A DNA stretch of 9,149 nucleotides from Methylophilaceae bacterium. GTDB lineage: Bacteria; Pseudomonadota; Gammaproteobacteria; Burkholderiales; Methylophilaceae. Of this stretch, positions 1 through 6,633 are shown piece after piece (position 1 is the stretch's first letter; each line of letters opens with the position of its first letter). A program made the position numbers and the translations under genes. The DNA is taken from assembly GCA_006844635.1 (NCBI GenBank), contig SPJO01000025.1, forward strand, positions 1-9,149, written 5' to 3'. The notes beneath the pieces were generated by a model. That model ran no database searches, had not been told where the DNA came from, and saw only the letters and a program-made list of their open reading frames with translations.

Positions 1-1130
1 ACTTGAAAGATTTGCCACAATACTTTGGACAACAAGGGGTAGCGCCAGATTTAACGCAATATAGCGTTGATATTTTTGCTGAGATTGTTGACGCGCCAGA
101 CTTGAGTCTCAAAAGCATACTGACAAAAGCACAGCAATTTAAGGCACAAGGGGCAAATGTGATTGATCTGGGCTGTTTGCCTGGCAAGCCCTTTTCACAT
201 CTAGCAGAAGCCATTGCGCTGTTAAAGTCTGAAGGGTTTAAAGTCAGTGTTGACTCCTCACATACAGAAGACTTGTTGCTGGCAGGGCAATCAGGCGCTG
301 ATTATTTGTTGAGTTTGACAGAAGAGACACTTTGGGTAGCTGATGAGGTTGATGCGACACCTGTACTCATTCCAGCAAAGCCAGGGAATATGGCATCCTT
401 ATTTCGCGCAATCGAACATTTTTTAGCGAAAGACAAACCATTTATTGCAGATGCAATCTTAGATCCTATTCACTTTGGTTTAACCGACTCGATTGTGCGC
501 TACCACAAGTTGCGAAAAAAATATCCTGGTATTCGTGTGATGATGGGCGTTGGTAATCTAACGGAGCTGACAGATGCTGATACAACAGGTATTAATGCCA
601 TGTTATTTGGCATTATTAGTGAGCTTAATATTGATGCCGTGCTAGCGACTTCTGTTAGCCCGCATGCGGTGAATGCGATTGCAGAAGCGAATCATGCAAG
701 ACGCATTATGTATCGAGCTAAACAAGATAACCGCTTGCCAAGAGGGTATAGCAACCACTTGCTTGGTTTGCATGACAGGAAACCTTTCCCTTATGCCGAA
801 AGCGAAATTGGCGAGATTGCTGGTCAGATTAAAGACCCTAGTTTTAGAATTATGGTGAGCGAGGCGGGGGTTCATGTATTTAACCGTGAGGGGCATCAAT
901 TAGATGTAGACCCATTTGCATTCTATCCACAATTAAATGTTGATCAGGATGCATCACATGCTTTCTACCTCGGCGTAGAGCTGGGGCGAGCACAAATTGC
1001 TTGGCAATTGAAAAAGCGCTATGTGCAAGACGAGGAATTAGGTTGGGGCATTAATCCACCACAAAGTAAACAAGAAAGAAAAAGCCATCGAGAAGCTTCG
1101 CTGGCAGAAAAGAAATTTAAAAATAAATGA
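1..1130 (+). CDS. Dihydropteroate synthase-like (DUF6513-type) protein, 5'-truncated by the window edge
   Basis: The open frame runs into the left edge. A TTG at base 3 could be read as a start, but the protein begins in mid-domain and the family is normally longer (about 450-500 residues, from memory), so I treat it as the C-terminal 375 residues. It resembles the pterin-binding TIM barrel of dihydropteroate synthase: GANVIDLGCLPG (about residues 49-60) and KVSVDSSH (about 80-87) sit where DHPS has its IDxGxxSTRPG and VDT motifs. After the barrel come a conserved-looking GYSNHLLGLHDRKPFPY segment (about 248-264), an SEAGVHVFNREG segment, and a highly charged Lys/Arg/Glu-rich tail. Such proteins are found in bacteria with tetrahydromethanopterin-linked C1 metabolism and are thought to help make C1 cofactors; the exact reaction is not known to me. 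The stop overlaps the next start (ATGA, 1127-1130), so translation is probably coupled. No sign of a frameshift. Confidence 0.82.
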   Translation, partial: LKDLPQYFGQQGVAPDLTQYSVDIFAEIVDAPDLSLKSILTKAQQFKAQGANVIDLGCLPGKPFSHLAEAIALLKSEGFKVSVDSSHTEDLLLAGQSGADYLLSLTEETLWVADEVDATPVLIPAKPGNMASLFRAIEHFLAKDKPFIADAILDPIHFGLTDSIVRYHKLRKKYPGIRVMMGVGNLTELTDADTTGINAMLFGIISELNIDAVLATSVSPHAVNAIAEANHARRIMYRAKQDNRLPRGYSNHLLGLHDRKPFPYAESEIGEIAGQIKDPSFRIMVSEAGVHVFNREGHQLDVDPFAFYPQLNVDQDASHAFYLGVELGRAQIAWQLKKRYVQDEELGWGINPPQSKQERKSHREASLAEKKFKNK

Positions 1131-1690
1131 TTTTTGAAACAATAATTATCAGTGTTGACCAAGAGATGACGCCACATGTGACGCCATTTGGCGTCAAGCA
1201 TGAAGGTGATGATGTGGTGATCTCCCCATTTAAGCCATCAAAAACGCTTAATAATATTCTAGCGAGTAAGTCTGCCACGATGAACTTAACGGATGATGTA
1301 CGTGTTTTTGCTGGCGCATTGACCAGTCATAATCCCTGGAACTTGTTGCCTGCAGAGCAGGTGAGTGGCTATCGTTTAGATGGCTGTTTAACCCACGTTG
1401 AACTGACGTTGAAACAAGTCCGTGATGATGCTGAGCGGCCTCAGTTAGTGATGCAAAAAGTATTGACTAAGCAGCATAAAAGCTTTGAAGGGTTTAATCG
1501 TGCACAGGCTGCAGTGATTGAATTGGCTGTGTTAACGAGTCGCTTGCATATGCTACCGGCGGAAAAGATTCAAGCGGAACTGCAATATTTGCAAATTGCG
1601 ATTGATAAAACAGCTGGGCCACGAGAGTTAGAGGCTTGGGGTTGGCTCGTTGATAAAATTGATACTTACAATAAAGAAAATCCAGCATGA
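1127..1690 (+). CDS. DUF447 family protein, FMN-binding split-barrel-like, C1-cofactor gene cluster
   Basis: This 187-residue protein looks like the DUF447 family, shared by methanogenic archaea and methylotrophic bacteria. The N-terminal pattern fits a flavin-reductase-like split barrel: a first strand (FETIIISVD), then TPHVTPFGVKHEGDDVVISPFKPSKTLNNI (read in pieces, about residues 15-44), as in pyridoxamine-oxidase-like proteins where TPxxxPxGV lines the FMN site. A basic, helical C-terminal half follows, including FNRAQAAVIELAVLTSRLHM (about 123-142). No signal peptide or membrane segment is seen, so it should be cytoplasmic. The start ATG overlaps the upstream stop, and its own stop overlaps the mfnB start, so it sits inside an operon for methanofuran/methanopterin-type cofactors. 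A redox or cofactor-binding role there is an inference; no biochemical function is known to me. Confidence 0.85.
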   Translation: MIFETIIISVDQEMTPHVTPFGVKHEGDDVVISPFKPSKTLNNILASKSATMNLTDDVRVFAGALTSHNPWNLLPAEQVSGYRLDGCLTHVELTLKQVRDDAERPQLVMQKVLTKQHKSFEGFNRAQAAVIELAVLTSRLHMLPAEKIQAELQYLQIAIDKTAGPRELEAWGWLVDKIDTYNKENPA

Positions 1691-2370
1691 GCCAATTGTT
1701 AATTAGTGTAAAAAGTGTAGAAGAAGCGTTAATCGCCAGTTATGCTGATGTTGATTTGATTGACTTAAAAGACCCAAGTGTTGGTGCTTTAGGTGCGCTC
1801 AATGTCGATGTTGTACAAGAAGTGGTTGGAACGTTAGCTAACGATGCTGTTGTTAGTGCGACTGTAGGTGAGGGACATCACAATATACAATCGCTGGTGA
1901 CGGACATCAGGCGGTATGCGGGCTTAAGCGTGGATGTGGTTAAGATTGCTGTTGATGATTTGTTTGACCACGATGATTTTGTGGCGGAAATGCAGACGTT
2001 AACAGCAGAAGGTATTCGCTTGGTAGCTGTTTTTTTTGCTGATCAAGCACCTAGCTTTGCGTGTTTGGCAACGTTAGAGCAGTGTGGGTTTTATGGTGCA
2101 ATGTTAGATACAAAGCACAAAAAAAGCATGCTGGTTGATGTGTTGCCAGATGAACAATTGCAAAGTTTTTTACAGTTATGTGAGCAACATCATTTGATTT
2201 CCGGGCTGGCAGGCTCAGTGAATGTTGAGCATATGGATAAGCTGCTTGCATTGAAGCCAAGTTTTATTGGTGTAAGAGGCGGTGTTTGTGAAGCAGGTGA
2301 TCGTGTGACGGATTTATCAAGTAACAAGCTGTCAGCAATGAAATTGATGTTGTTAAACTACAACAAATAG
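1687..2370 (+). CDS. mfnB: (5-formylfuran-3-yl)methyl phosphate synthase (DUF556), methylofuran biosynthesis
   Basis: MfnB condenses two molecules of glyceraldehyde 3-phosphate into 4-(hydroxymethyl)-2-furancarboxaldehyde phosphate, the first step to the furan ring of methanofuran. Methylotrophic bacteria use a related methylofuran in the formyltransferase/hydrolase complex. The 227-residue product is close to the archaeal length (about 235). Family motifs are clear: DLIDLKDPSVGALGA (residues 23-37) with Lys28 as the likely Schiff-base lysine, ATVGEGHHN (58-66), DVVKIAV (83-89) with Lys86, MLDTKHKK (139-146) with Asp141 and Lys145, then GLAGS and FIGVRGG, which should form the phosphate-binding loops of a TIM barrel. 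Equivalence with the archaeal catalytic residues is from memory of the family. The start overlaps the stop of the DUF447 gene (ATGA). It is the last gene of the run; I see no clear hairpin terminator after it. Confidence 0.93.
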   Translation: MSQLLISVKSVEEALIASYADVDLIDLKDPSVGALGALNVDVVQEVVGTLANDAVVSATVGEGHHNIQSLVTDIRRYAGLSVDVVKIAVDDLFDHDDFVAEMQTLTAEGIRLVAVFFADQAPSFACLATLEQCGFYGAMLDTKHKKSMLVDVLPDEQLQSFLQLCEQHHLISGLAGSVNVEHMDKLLALKPSFIGVRGGVCEAGDRVTDLSSNKLSAMKLMLLNYNK

Positions 2371-2403
2371 CTGGGAAAAGGCACGGGAAATCAAGAAATT
2401 GCA

Positions 2404-2490
2404 TTGCATATTAATAGTAGTTTGCGTATAGTTTTTATATAGAAATATAAGTTGAATTTTTATACTGCTTTAGGCAGTTAACATGAGGAG
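2404..2490 (+). promoter_or_regulatory. ompA promoter candidates, leader hairpin and ribosome binding site
   Basis: The 128-base gap between mfnB and ompA is AT-rich and holds two sigma70-like candidates: TTGCAT (2404-2409), 17 bases, then TATAGT (2427-2432); and TTGCGT (2422-2427), 18 bases, then TATAAG (2446-2451). Both -35 boxes are imperfect, and I cannot choose between them. A small hairpin ACTGC-TTTAG-GCAGT (2464-2478) follows, then a strong GAGGAG ribosome binding site (2485-2490), 8 bases before the ompA ATG. The hairpin just ahead of the ribosome binding site recalls the stabilising leaders of other ompA mRNAs, but that role is inferred. Confidence 0.4.
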
Positions 2491-2498
2491 TTTGGACA

Positions 2499-3590
2499 AT
2501 GAATAAAAAACTAATTGGTATTGCTGTTGCAGCAACACTAGGAATGTCAGCGTTTTCTGCACAAGCGGAAGACATGTACCGTGGTGCTTGGTATGCAGTA
2601 CCAGGTGTTAGCTATATGAACACAGATAGTGACCTTGAGGCTGATGATGATGTTGGCGGTTTTATCGCAATTGGTAAAGAGTTAAGCCAAAACTGGGATA
2701 TCCAAGCACGATTAGGTCATACGTCTGCTGATGAAGATTTAGGTGTCGCTAATGCGAGTGGCGACTATGATACAACAACACTTGGTTTAGACGCTTTATA
2801 TATGTTTAGCCGAGATAAATTCCGTCCATTCTTGCTAGCTGGTTTAGGCTGGGCTAAAAATGACATCGACTATAGTGTTGGTGGCGTAGATATTGGTGAT
2901 GACAAATCATCTTGGATGGCTAATGTGGGCTTAGGTGCACAATATCTATTTAATGATCGTTTTGGTATCCAAGCTGATTTACGTCATCAATGGAGTAAAG
3001 CAAAAGCTGAAGCAACAGTTGGCGGCGTTACTATTGATGAAGATGGTACTGTTGGTAATACATTATTAAGTCTTGGTGGTATCTTCCGCTTTGGCGCACC
3101 AGCACCTGTAGTTGCTGCGGCACCTGAGCCTGCACCAGCACCAGTTGCTGCGCCAGCACCTGCTCCAGCGCCAGCACCTGCTCCAAAATGTGAGCCAAAA
3201 ATCGATACAATTACAATCGGTGCTGAAGAGTTATTTGGTTTCGATAAGTCAGCGCTAAAAGCTGCAGGTAGATCAGCGCTAGATAAAGCTGCTGAGGAAA
3301 TCAAAGCAAACGATAAAATCACTAATGTAGTCGTAACAGGGCATACTGACCGTCTTGGTTCTTTTGCTTATAACCAAAAACTTTCAGAGCGCCGTGCTAA
3401 ACAAGTAGCAAGTTACTTAGCATCTAAAGGTGTTAACTCATCTATCATTACATCAACTGGTCGTGGTGAGTCAGTACCTGTCGTTGCATGTAAAGGTGTG
3501 AAACCTAGAAAAGCTTTAATTGAATGCTTACAGCCAAATCGTCGTGTAACGATTCAAGCTAAAGTAAAACAAGAAGCTGGTTGTAAGTAA
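2499..3590 (+). CDS. ompA: OmpA family outer-membrane porin / peptidoglycan-anchoring protein
   Basis: A full-length 363-residue OmpA. Residues 1-23 are a Sec signal peptide (basic MNKK, hydrophobic core, AQA cleavage before Glu24). Residues about 24-200 form an N-terminal beta-barrel of alternating strands with YRGAWYAVPGVSY near the start, and the segment ends in GGIFRFG. Residues about 200-230 are an Ala-Pro linker across the periplasm. Residues about 235-355 are the OmpA C-terminal domain. It keeps GHTDRLGSFAYN and LSERRA, with Asp284 and Arg299 matching the diaminopimelate-binding Asp271/Arg286 of E. coli OmpA, and Cys331/Cys343 match the E. coli disulfide pair. Cys231 and Cys362 are extra cysteines. 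The gene has its own leader with a GAGGAG ribosome binding site and a strong terminator, so it is probably a highly expressed single-gene unit. The family anchors the outer membrane to peptidoglycan. Confidence 0.95.
   Translation: MNKKLIGIAVAATLGMSAFSAQAEDMYRGAWYAVPGVSYMNTDSDLEADDDVGGFIAIGKELSQNWDIQARLGHTSADEDLGVANASGDYDTTTLGLDALYMFSRDKFRPFLLAGLGWAKNDIDYSVGGVDIGDDKSSWMANVGLGAQYLFNDRFGIQADLRHQWSKAKAEATVGGVTIDEDGTVGNTLLSLGGIFRFGAPAPVVAAAPEPAPAPVAAPAPAPAPAPAPKCEPKIDTITIGAEELFGFDKSALKAAGRSALDKAAEEIKANDKITNVVVTGHTDRLGSFAYNQKLSERRAKQVASYLASKGVNSSIITSTGRGESVPVVACKGVKPRKALIECLQPNRRVTIQAKVKQEAGCK
3150..3185 (+). repeat. Perfect 18-bp tandem duplication in the OmpA Ala-Pro linker
   Basis: The unit GCGCCAGCACCTGCTCCA occurs twice back to back (3150-3167 and 3168-3185). 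It is in frame and encodes AlaProAlaProAlaPro twice (residues 218-229). Less exact GCACC/CCAGCA units lie just before it. Because the unit is a multiple of three bases, gain or loss of a copy would change linker length without breaking the frame. Confidence 0.9.
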
Positions 3591-3608
3591 GTTTAAATAA
3601 ACTTACTT
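3585..3608. repeat. Near-perfect palindrome over the ompA stop codon
   Basis: AAGTAAGTTT (3585-3594) pairs with AAACTTACTT (3599-3608) across a 4-base AAAT, giving a 10-11 bp AT-rich stem. The ompA stop TAA (3588-3590) lies inside the left arm. It has no following U run, so it is not itself a classic terminator. It could act as a 3' mRNA-protecting hairpin in front of the GC-rich terminator that starts 7 bases later. Confidence 0.75.
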
Positions 3609-3614
3609 ATGATT

Positions 3615-3645
3615 AAAAAAGCCTCGCATTTAGCGAGGCTTTTTT
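3615..3645 (+). terminator. Intrinsic terminator after ompA
   Basis: The GC-rich stem GCCTCGC (3621-3627) / GCGAGGC (3633-3639) with loop ATTTA is flanked by six A and six T residues that extend the pairing to 13 bp. The T run makes it a strong Rho-independent terminator for ompA. The A run on the left means it could also work on the other strand, although no gene on that strand ends here. Confidence 0.93.
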
Positions 3646-3710
3646 ATTGCTTAATACCCAAGAGAATCATTAAAGTAACCCATATGAGTAGCTTTAATAT
3701 TTTTCAATGA

Positions 3711-3742
3711 TGGTATTATTTTATGCGTTTACATAAAGAGAG
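3711..3742 (+). promoter_or_regulatory. Extended -10 type promoter and weak ribosome binding site for the SDR gene
   Basis: TGGTATTAT (3711-3719) fits the extended -10 form TGnTATAAT with one mismatch. The matching -35 position (about 3691-3696) is poor, as is common for extended -10 promoters. Transcription would start near 3726. A purine-rich AAAGAGAG (3735-3742) 8 bases before the ATG is the likely ribosome binding site. The position directly after the ompA terminator supports an independent promoter here. Confidence 0.45.
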
Positions 3743-3750
3743 TTTAATGG

Positions 3751-4485
3751 ATGTTGAAGAATAAAGTAGTCATGGTGACAGGTGCTGGCGGTGGGCTAGG
3801 AAGCGCGTTAGTTAAAGCTTTTTTAGCTAAAGGCGCTATTGTTATAGGTGTTGGTCGCAATCATCAAGCCTTAGAGCAAGTAAATGCTGAAATGAATAGC
3901 GATGCTTTCTCTTTTTACCAAGCAGATATCATCCAATACGATGAAGTGCAGCAAGTTGTGACCAAAGTTGTTGATTTGCACGGGCGTATTGATTATTTAT
4001 TTAATAATGCAGCCGTTTATCCTAAGGTTAATTTTTTGGATGAAACGGCTGATGGCTTTTTGCAGGCATTGAATATCAATGTTGGCGGTGCTGTTAACTG
4101 TAGTAAAGTGATTTTGCCAATTATGATAAAAAATAATTTTGGTAGAGTTTTTAATTTAGGTAGCTGGGCACACCTAGGTCCAATTGAGAATAGTGCTGTT
4201 TATTCTGCAAGTAAAGCAGCGGTGCATTCTCTGACGAAAGCGATTGCAAAAGATATTGAACACTTAAATGTGAATGTACAGGTACATGAGTGGATTCCCG
4301 GTCATTTGAAAACACAAATGAGTGAGTTTACTGGTATTGACCCTGCATTAGCAGCTTCATGGGCGGTTATGCATGCTGAAGCCGATAACGATAATAAGAA
4401 TACCATTTATAACGAGGCTGATGAGTGGCTTCCACCTAAGTCACTCAAAGAAAGATTGAAAGCTAAACTGCTATTTTGGAAATAG
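3751..4485 (+). CDS. Short-chain dehydrogenase/reductase (SDR), classical type, substrate unknown
   Basis: A 244-residue classical SDR with a Rossmann fold. It has the cofactor loop TGAGGGLG (residues 10-17), NNAA (85-88), Asn110, catalytic Ser138 in LGSWAHLG, and the YxxxK pair Tyr151/Lys155, so all four catalytic positions are present. Arg36 after the second strand (GVGRN) suggests NADP(H) rather than NAD(H), by family rule. The usual NxVxPGxxxT segment appears as VNVQVHEWIPGHLKTQM (about 274-290 in the DNA-encoded order after Lys155), which is somewhat divergent, and the C-terminus ends in a basic LKERLKAKLLFWK helix. The gene stands alone between two intrinsic terminators, so neighbours give no clue to the substrate. 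The start ATG at 3751 puts the first strand and glycine motif at the normal distance. It cannot be assigned to a named enzyme such as FabG: the length fits but the C-terminal half does not look like FabG. Confidence 0.85.
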   Translation: MLKNKVVMVTGAGGGLGSALVKAFLAKGAIVIGVGRNHQALEQVNAEMNSDAFSFYQADIIQYDEVQQVVTKVVDLHGRIDYLFNNAAVYPKVNFLDETADGFLQALNINVGGAVNCSKVILPIMIKNNFGRVFNLGSWAHLGPIENSAVYSASKAAVHSLTKAIAKDIEHLNVNVQVHEWIPGHLKTQMSEFTGIDPALAASWAVMHAEADNDNKNTIYNEADEWLPPKSLKERLKAKLLFWK

Positions 4486-4493
4486 CTCATCAT

Positions 4494-4520
4494 AAAAAGC
4501 CTCATCTAGAGGCTTTTTTT
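4494..4520 (+). terminator. Intrinsic terminator after the SDR gene
   Basis: AAAAAGCCTC (4494-4503) pairs with GAGGCTTTTT (4509-4518) across the loop ATCTA, followed by further T residues to 4520. It is a compact Rho-independent terminator 8 bases after the SDR stop. It also separates the SDR from the mtaD operon, which begins only 34 bases later. Confidence 0.9.
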
Positions 4521-4542
4521 ATAACTGTAAATTGAACAACGT

Positions 4543-4548
4543 TATAAT
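4543..4548 (+). promoter_or_regulatory. Consensus -10 box directly upstream of mtaD (possible leaderless promoter)
   Basis: TATAAT at 4543-4548 is a perfect sigma70 -10 box. Transcription would be expected to start 6-7 bases downstream, at about 4554-4555, which is the ATG itself. The corresponding -35 position (about 4520-4525, TATAAC) is weak and there is no TG extension. No Shine-Dalgarno-like sequence lies in the few bases before the ATG. Confidence 0.45.
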
Positions 4549-4554
4549 ATAGCC

Positions 4555-5898
4555 ATGAAACAAGCGGTCAGTTTAATTATCGAAGCACGCTGGATTGTCC
4601 CTGTCATTCCTAGGCAGACATTACTAGAAAACCATGCGGTTATTATCCAAGGCAATAAGATTGTTGATATTTGCACGATTGCTGATGCACAACAACAATA
4701 CCAAGCAGAAGAAACTGTTCAGTTAACCAATCAGGTGCTGATGCCGGGTTTGATTAACTTGCATGCACATTCGGCGATGGTGTTGATGCGAGGGCTTGCC
4801 GATGGGTTGTCTCTAACGCCTTGGTTAGAAAAGCATATATGGCCTGCTGAGACTAAGTTAGTCTCACCTGAATTTGTTTATGATGGCCATTTGCTCGCTG
4901 CCGCGGAAATGCTTGGTGGTGGGGTGACGACTTGTAATGATATGTACTTTTTCCCATCATCTTCAGCAGATGCCAGTATTAAAATGGGGATGCGAACTCA
5001 TTTAGGTTTAGTCGTGCTTGAGTTTCCGACACAATACGCAAATGATGCGGATGATTATATTAAAAAGGGCTTAACGGTTCGTGACCAATATCGTAATGAA
5101 CCACTCGTTAGTTTCAGCTTTGCACCACATGCACCATATACGGTGTCAGACGAATCGTTTTCTCGGATTGCTGTGCTGGCAGATCAAGTTAATATTGGGG
5201 TGCATACCCATTTACATGAAACAGCTGATGAGTTAGCACAAAGCGAAGATGAGCATGGTTTACGCCCTTTATCACGTTTAGCTAATATGAATTTTTTAGG
5301 TCCGCATGTGACGTTTGCACATTGTGTGCATCTATCTGATGCGGAAGTGGATATGCTGGCAGCACATGGCTGTCATATCGCACATTGTCCTAGTTCTAAT
5401 TTAAAATTAGCAAGCGGTATTGCTGCGGTAAATCAATATCAAGCAGCAGGGATTAATGTGGGTTTGGGCACGGATGGCGCCGCTAGTAATAACCGGATTG
5501 ATATTTTTGCTGAGATGCGCTTGGCCGCTTTACTAGCGAAAGGTCAAAGCGGTGATGCGACTGCATTACCTGCTGATGCAGTACTCGAAATGGCAACGAT
5601 TAATGGTGCGAGTGCGTTAGGGCTTGCTGATCAAATAGGGTCGATTGAAGTCGGTAAACTCGCTGATTTAACAGCAGTTAGTTTCTCAGATATTGAGATG
5701 CAGCCTGTCTTTGATCCAGTGTCTCACTTGGTCTATGTGGCTGGCCGTGAACATGTCACGCATACTTGGGTCAATGGTGCACTGAGATACCATAAGCCGT
5801 CTGGTGCTGTCGGGGTATATAGTGGAGTTGAGCCAAACGAGTTATCCGATATTGTGAGTAAATGGCAACCTAAGGTGAGTGAGTTTAAAAGCGAGTAA
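4555..5898 (+). CDS. mtaD: TRZ/ATZ family amidohydrolase, 5'-methylthioadenosine/S-adenosylhomocysteine deaminase
   Basis: A 447-residue cytosolic metal-dependent amidohydrolase that by family deaminates 5'-methylthioadenosine and/or S-adenosylhomocysteine to inosyl products. Motifs run in the expected order: GLINLHAHSAM with metal ligands His70 and His72, WPAE with Glu99 (substrate ribose contact in homologues), FAPHAPYTVS (His192), VHTHLHET with metal ligand His219 and Glu222, FAHCVHL with His256, and GLGTDGAASNN with catalytic Asp307. A composite beta-sandwich is formed by the N-terminal and C-terminal ends (GKLADLTAV, VNGALRY). The start at 4555 gives the usual short N-terminus (LIIEARWIVP). 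An in-frame stop at 4528-4530 leaves no other ATG, GTG or TTG upstream. ubiG starts 6 bases after the stop. Other TRZ/ATZ hydrolases (guanine or triazine-type) share these motifs, so exact substrate preference is inferred from the ubiG neighbourhood. Confidence 0.88.
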   Translation: MKQAVSLIIEARWIVPVIPRQTLLENHAVIIQGNKIVDICTIADAQQQYQAEETVQLTNQVLMPGLINLHAHSAMVLMRGLADGLSLTPWLEKHIWPAETKLVSPEFVYDGHLLAAAEMLGGGVTTCNDMYFFPSSSADASIKMGMRTHLGLVVLEFPTQYANDADDYIKKGLTVRDQYRNEPLVSFSFAPHAPYTVSDESFSRIAVLADQVNIGVHTHLHETADELAQSEDEHGLRPLSRLANMNFLGPHVTFAHCVHLSDAEVDMLAAHGCHIAHCPSSNLKLASGIAAVNQYQAAGINVGLGTDGAASNNRIDIFAEMRLAALLAKGQSGDATALPADAVLEMATINGASALGLADQIGSIEVGKLADLTAVSFSDIEMQPVFDPVSHLVYVAGREHVTHTWVNGALRYHKPSGAVGVYSGVEPNELSDIVSKWQPKVSEFKSE

Positions 5899-5904
5899 AG
5901 TGAA

Positions 5905-6633
5905 ATGATGGCGACAGAAAAAGCAGATACCAACAATGTAGATATAGCAGAGCTGAGTAAGTTTAGTGAACTGGCACATAAGTGGTGGGATAAAACCAGT
6001 GAGTTCAAACCATTGCATGATATTAACCCGCTTAGATTACGTTATATTGATGATGCAGTCTCACTTTCTGGAAAACGTGTATTAGACGTCGGCTGTGGCG
6101 GTGGTATTTTGTCTGAATCAATGGCAGAGAAAGGGGCGACAGTGACTGGCATTGATTTGGGTGAGAAGGCTTTAAAAGTTGCACAGCTACATAGTCTTGA
6201 GTCTGGGGTGAAAGTTGATTATCAATTGATTGCTGCAGAAGAGTTGGCCGGCCAATCAGCAGAGCAGTATGATGTGGTGACTTGTTTAGAAATGCTAGAG
6301 CACGTACCTGAGCCGAGCAGTATTGTGCAAGCTTGCGCACAGCTCGTAAAGCCAGGCGGGCATGTTTTCTTTTCGACAATTAACCGTAACCCTAAAGCTT
6401 ATGCTTTTGCTGTACTGGGTGCTGAATACCTATTGAATATGTTGCCAAAAGGCACACATGATTATGCCAAGTTTATTAAGCCTTCTGAACTTGCTAGCTG
6501 GGCACGGCAGGCTGACCTAACCTTAACTGGCCAGGCAGGTATGAGTTATAACCCGTTGACCAAGCGCTATTGGCTTAATGATGATATTGCTGTGAATTAT
6601 TTGATGCATATGACGAAAGCAAGTGCCGCATGA
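5905..6633 (+). CDS. ubiG: Ubiquinone biosynthesis O-methyltransferase (2-polyprenyl-6-hydroxyphenol / 3-demethylubiquinol methylase)
   Basis: UbiG performs both O-methylations of ubiquinone synthesis, using S-adenosylmethionine. At 242 residues it is of normal family length. Visible hallmarks are the N-terminal FSELAHKWWD...FKPLHDINPLRLRYI region (about 20-48), SAM-binding motif I VLDVGCGGGILSE (59-71), the acidic end of strand 2 at Asp84 (GIDLG), CLEMLEHVPEP (motif II region), LVKPGGHVFFSTINRNP, and the typical C-terminal HDYAKFIKPSEL and GMSYNPLTKRYWLNDDIAVNY segments. Two adjacent ATGs (5905 and 5908) could start it, and the upstream AAGTGA does not decide between them. Its stop overlaps the start of the downstream phosphatase gene (ATGA, 6630-6633). 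Its by-product S-adenosylhomocysteine is a substrate class of the enzyme encoded just upstream. Confidence 0.95.
   Translation: MMATEKADTNNVDIAELSKFSELAHKWWDKTSEFKPLHDINPLRLRYIDDAVSLSGKRVLDVGCGGGILSESMAEKGATVTGIDLGEKALKVAQLHSLESGVKVDYQLIAAEELAGQSAEQYDVVTCLEMLEHVPEPSSIVQACAQLVKPGGHVFFSTINRNPKAYAFAVLGAEYLLNMLPKGTHDYAKFIKPSELASWARQADLTLTGQAGMSYNPLTKRYWLNDDIAVNYLMHMTKASAA

Noticed and set aside
2030..2037. A T8 run in mfnB that could act as a slippage site
   Set aside because: It encodes a Val-Phe-Phe hydrophobic strand in the middle of the catalytic barrel. A product ending there would lack key residues, and unlike dnaX no domain boundary or known precedent supports a role.
2987..3322. Ala/Gly-rich open frame on the minus strand within ompA
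   Set aside because: It is a mirror of the Ala-Pro codons and the OmpA domain on the plus strand, with no family motif; ompA clearly explains the sequence.
3669..3698. Inverted repeat ATTAAAG / CTTTAAT upstream of the SDR gene as an operator
   Set aside because: It has only a 7 bp AT-only stem with a 16-base gap in AT-rich DNA, which is expected by chance; no regulator gene is nearby.
4532..4537. TTGAAC as a -35 box for the mtaD promoter
   Set aside because: It is only 5 bases from TATAAT, far too close for a sigma70 -35/-10 pair.
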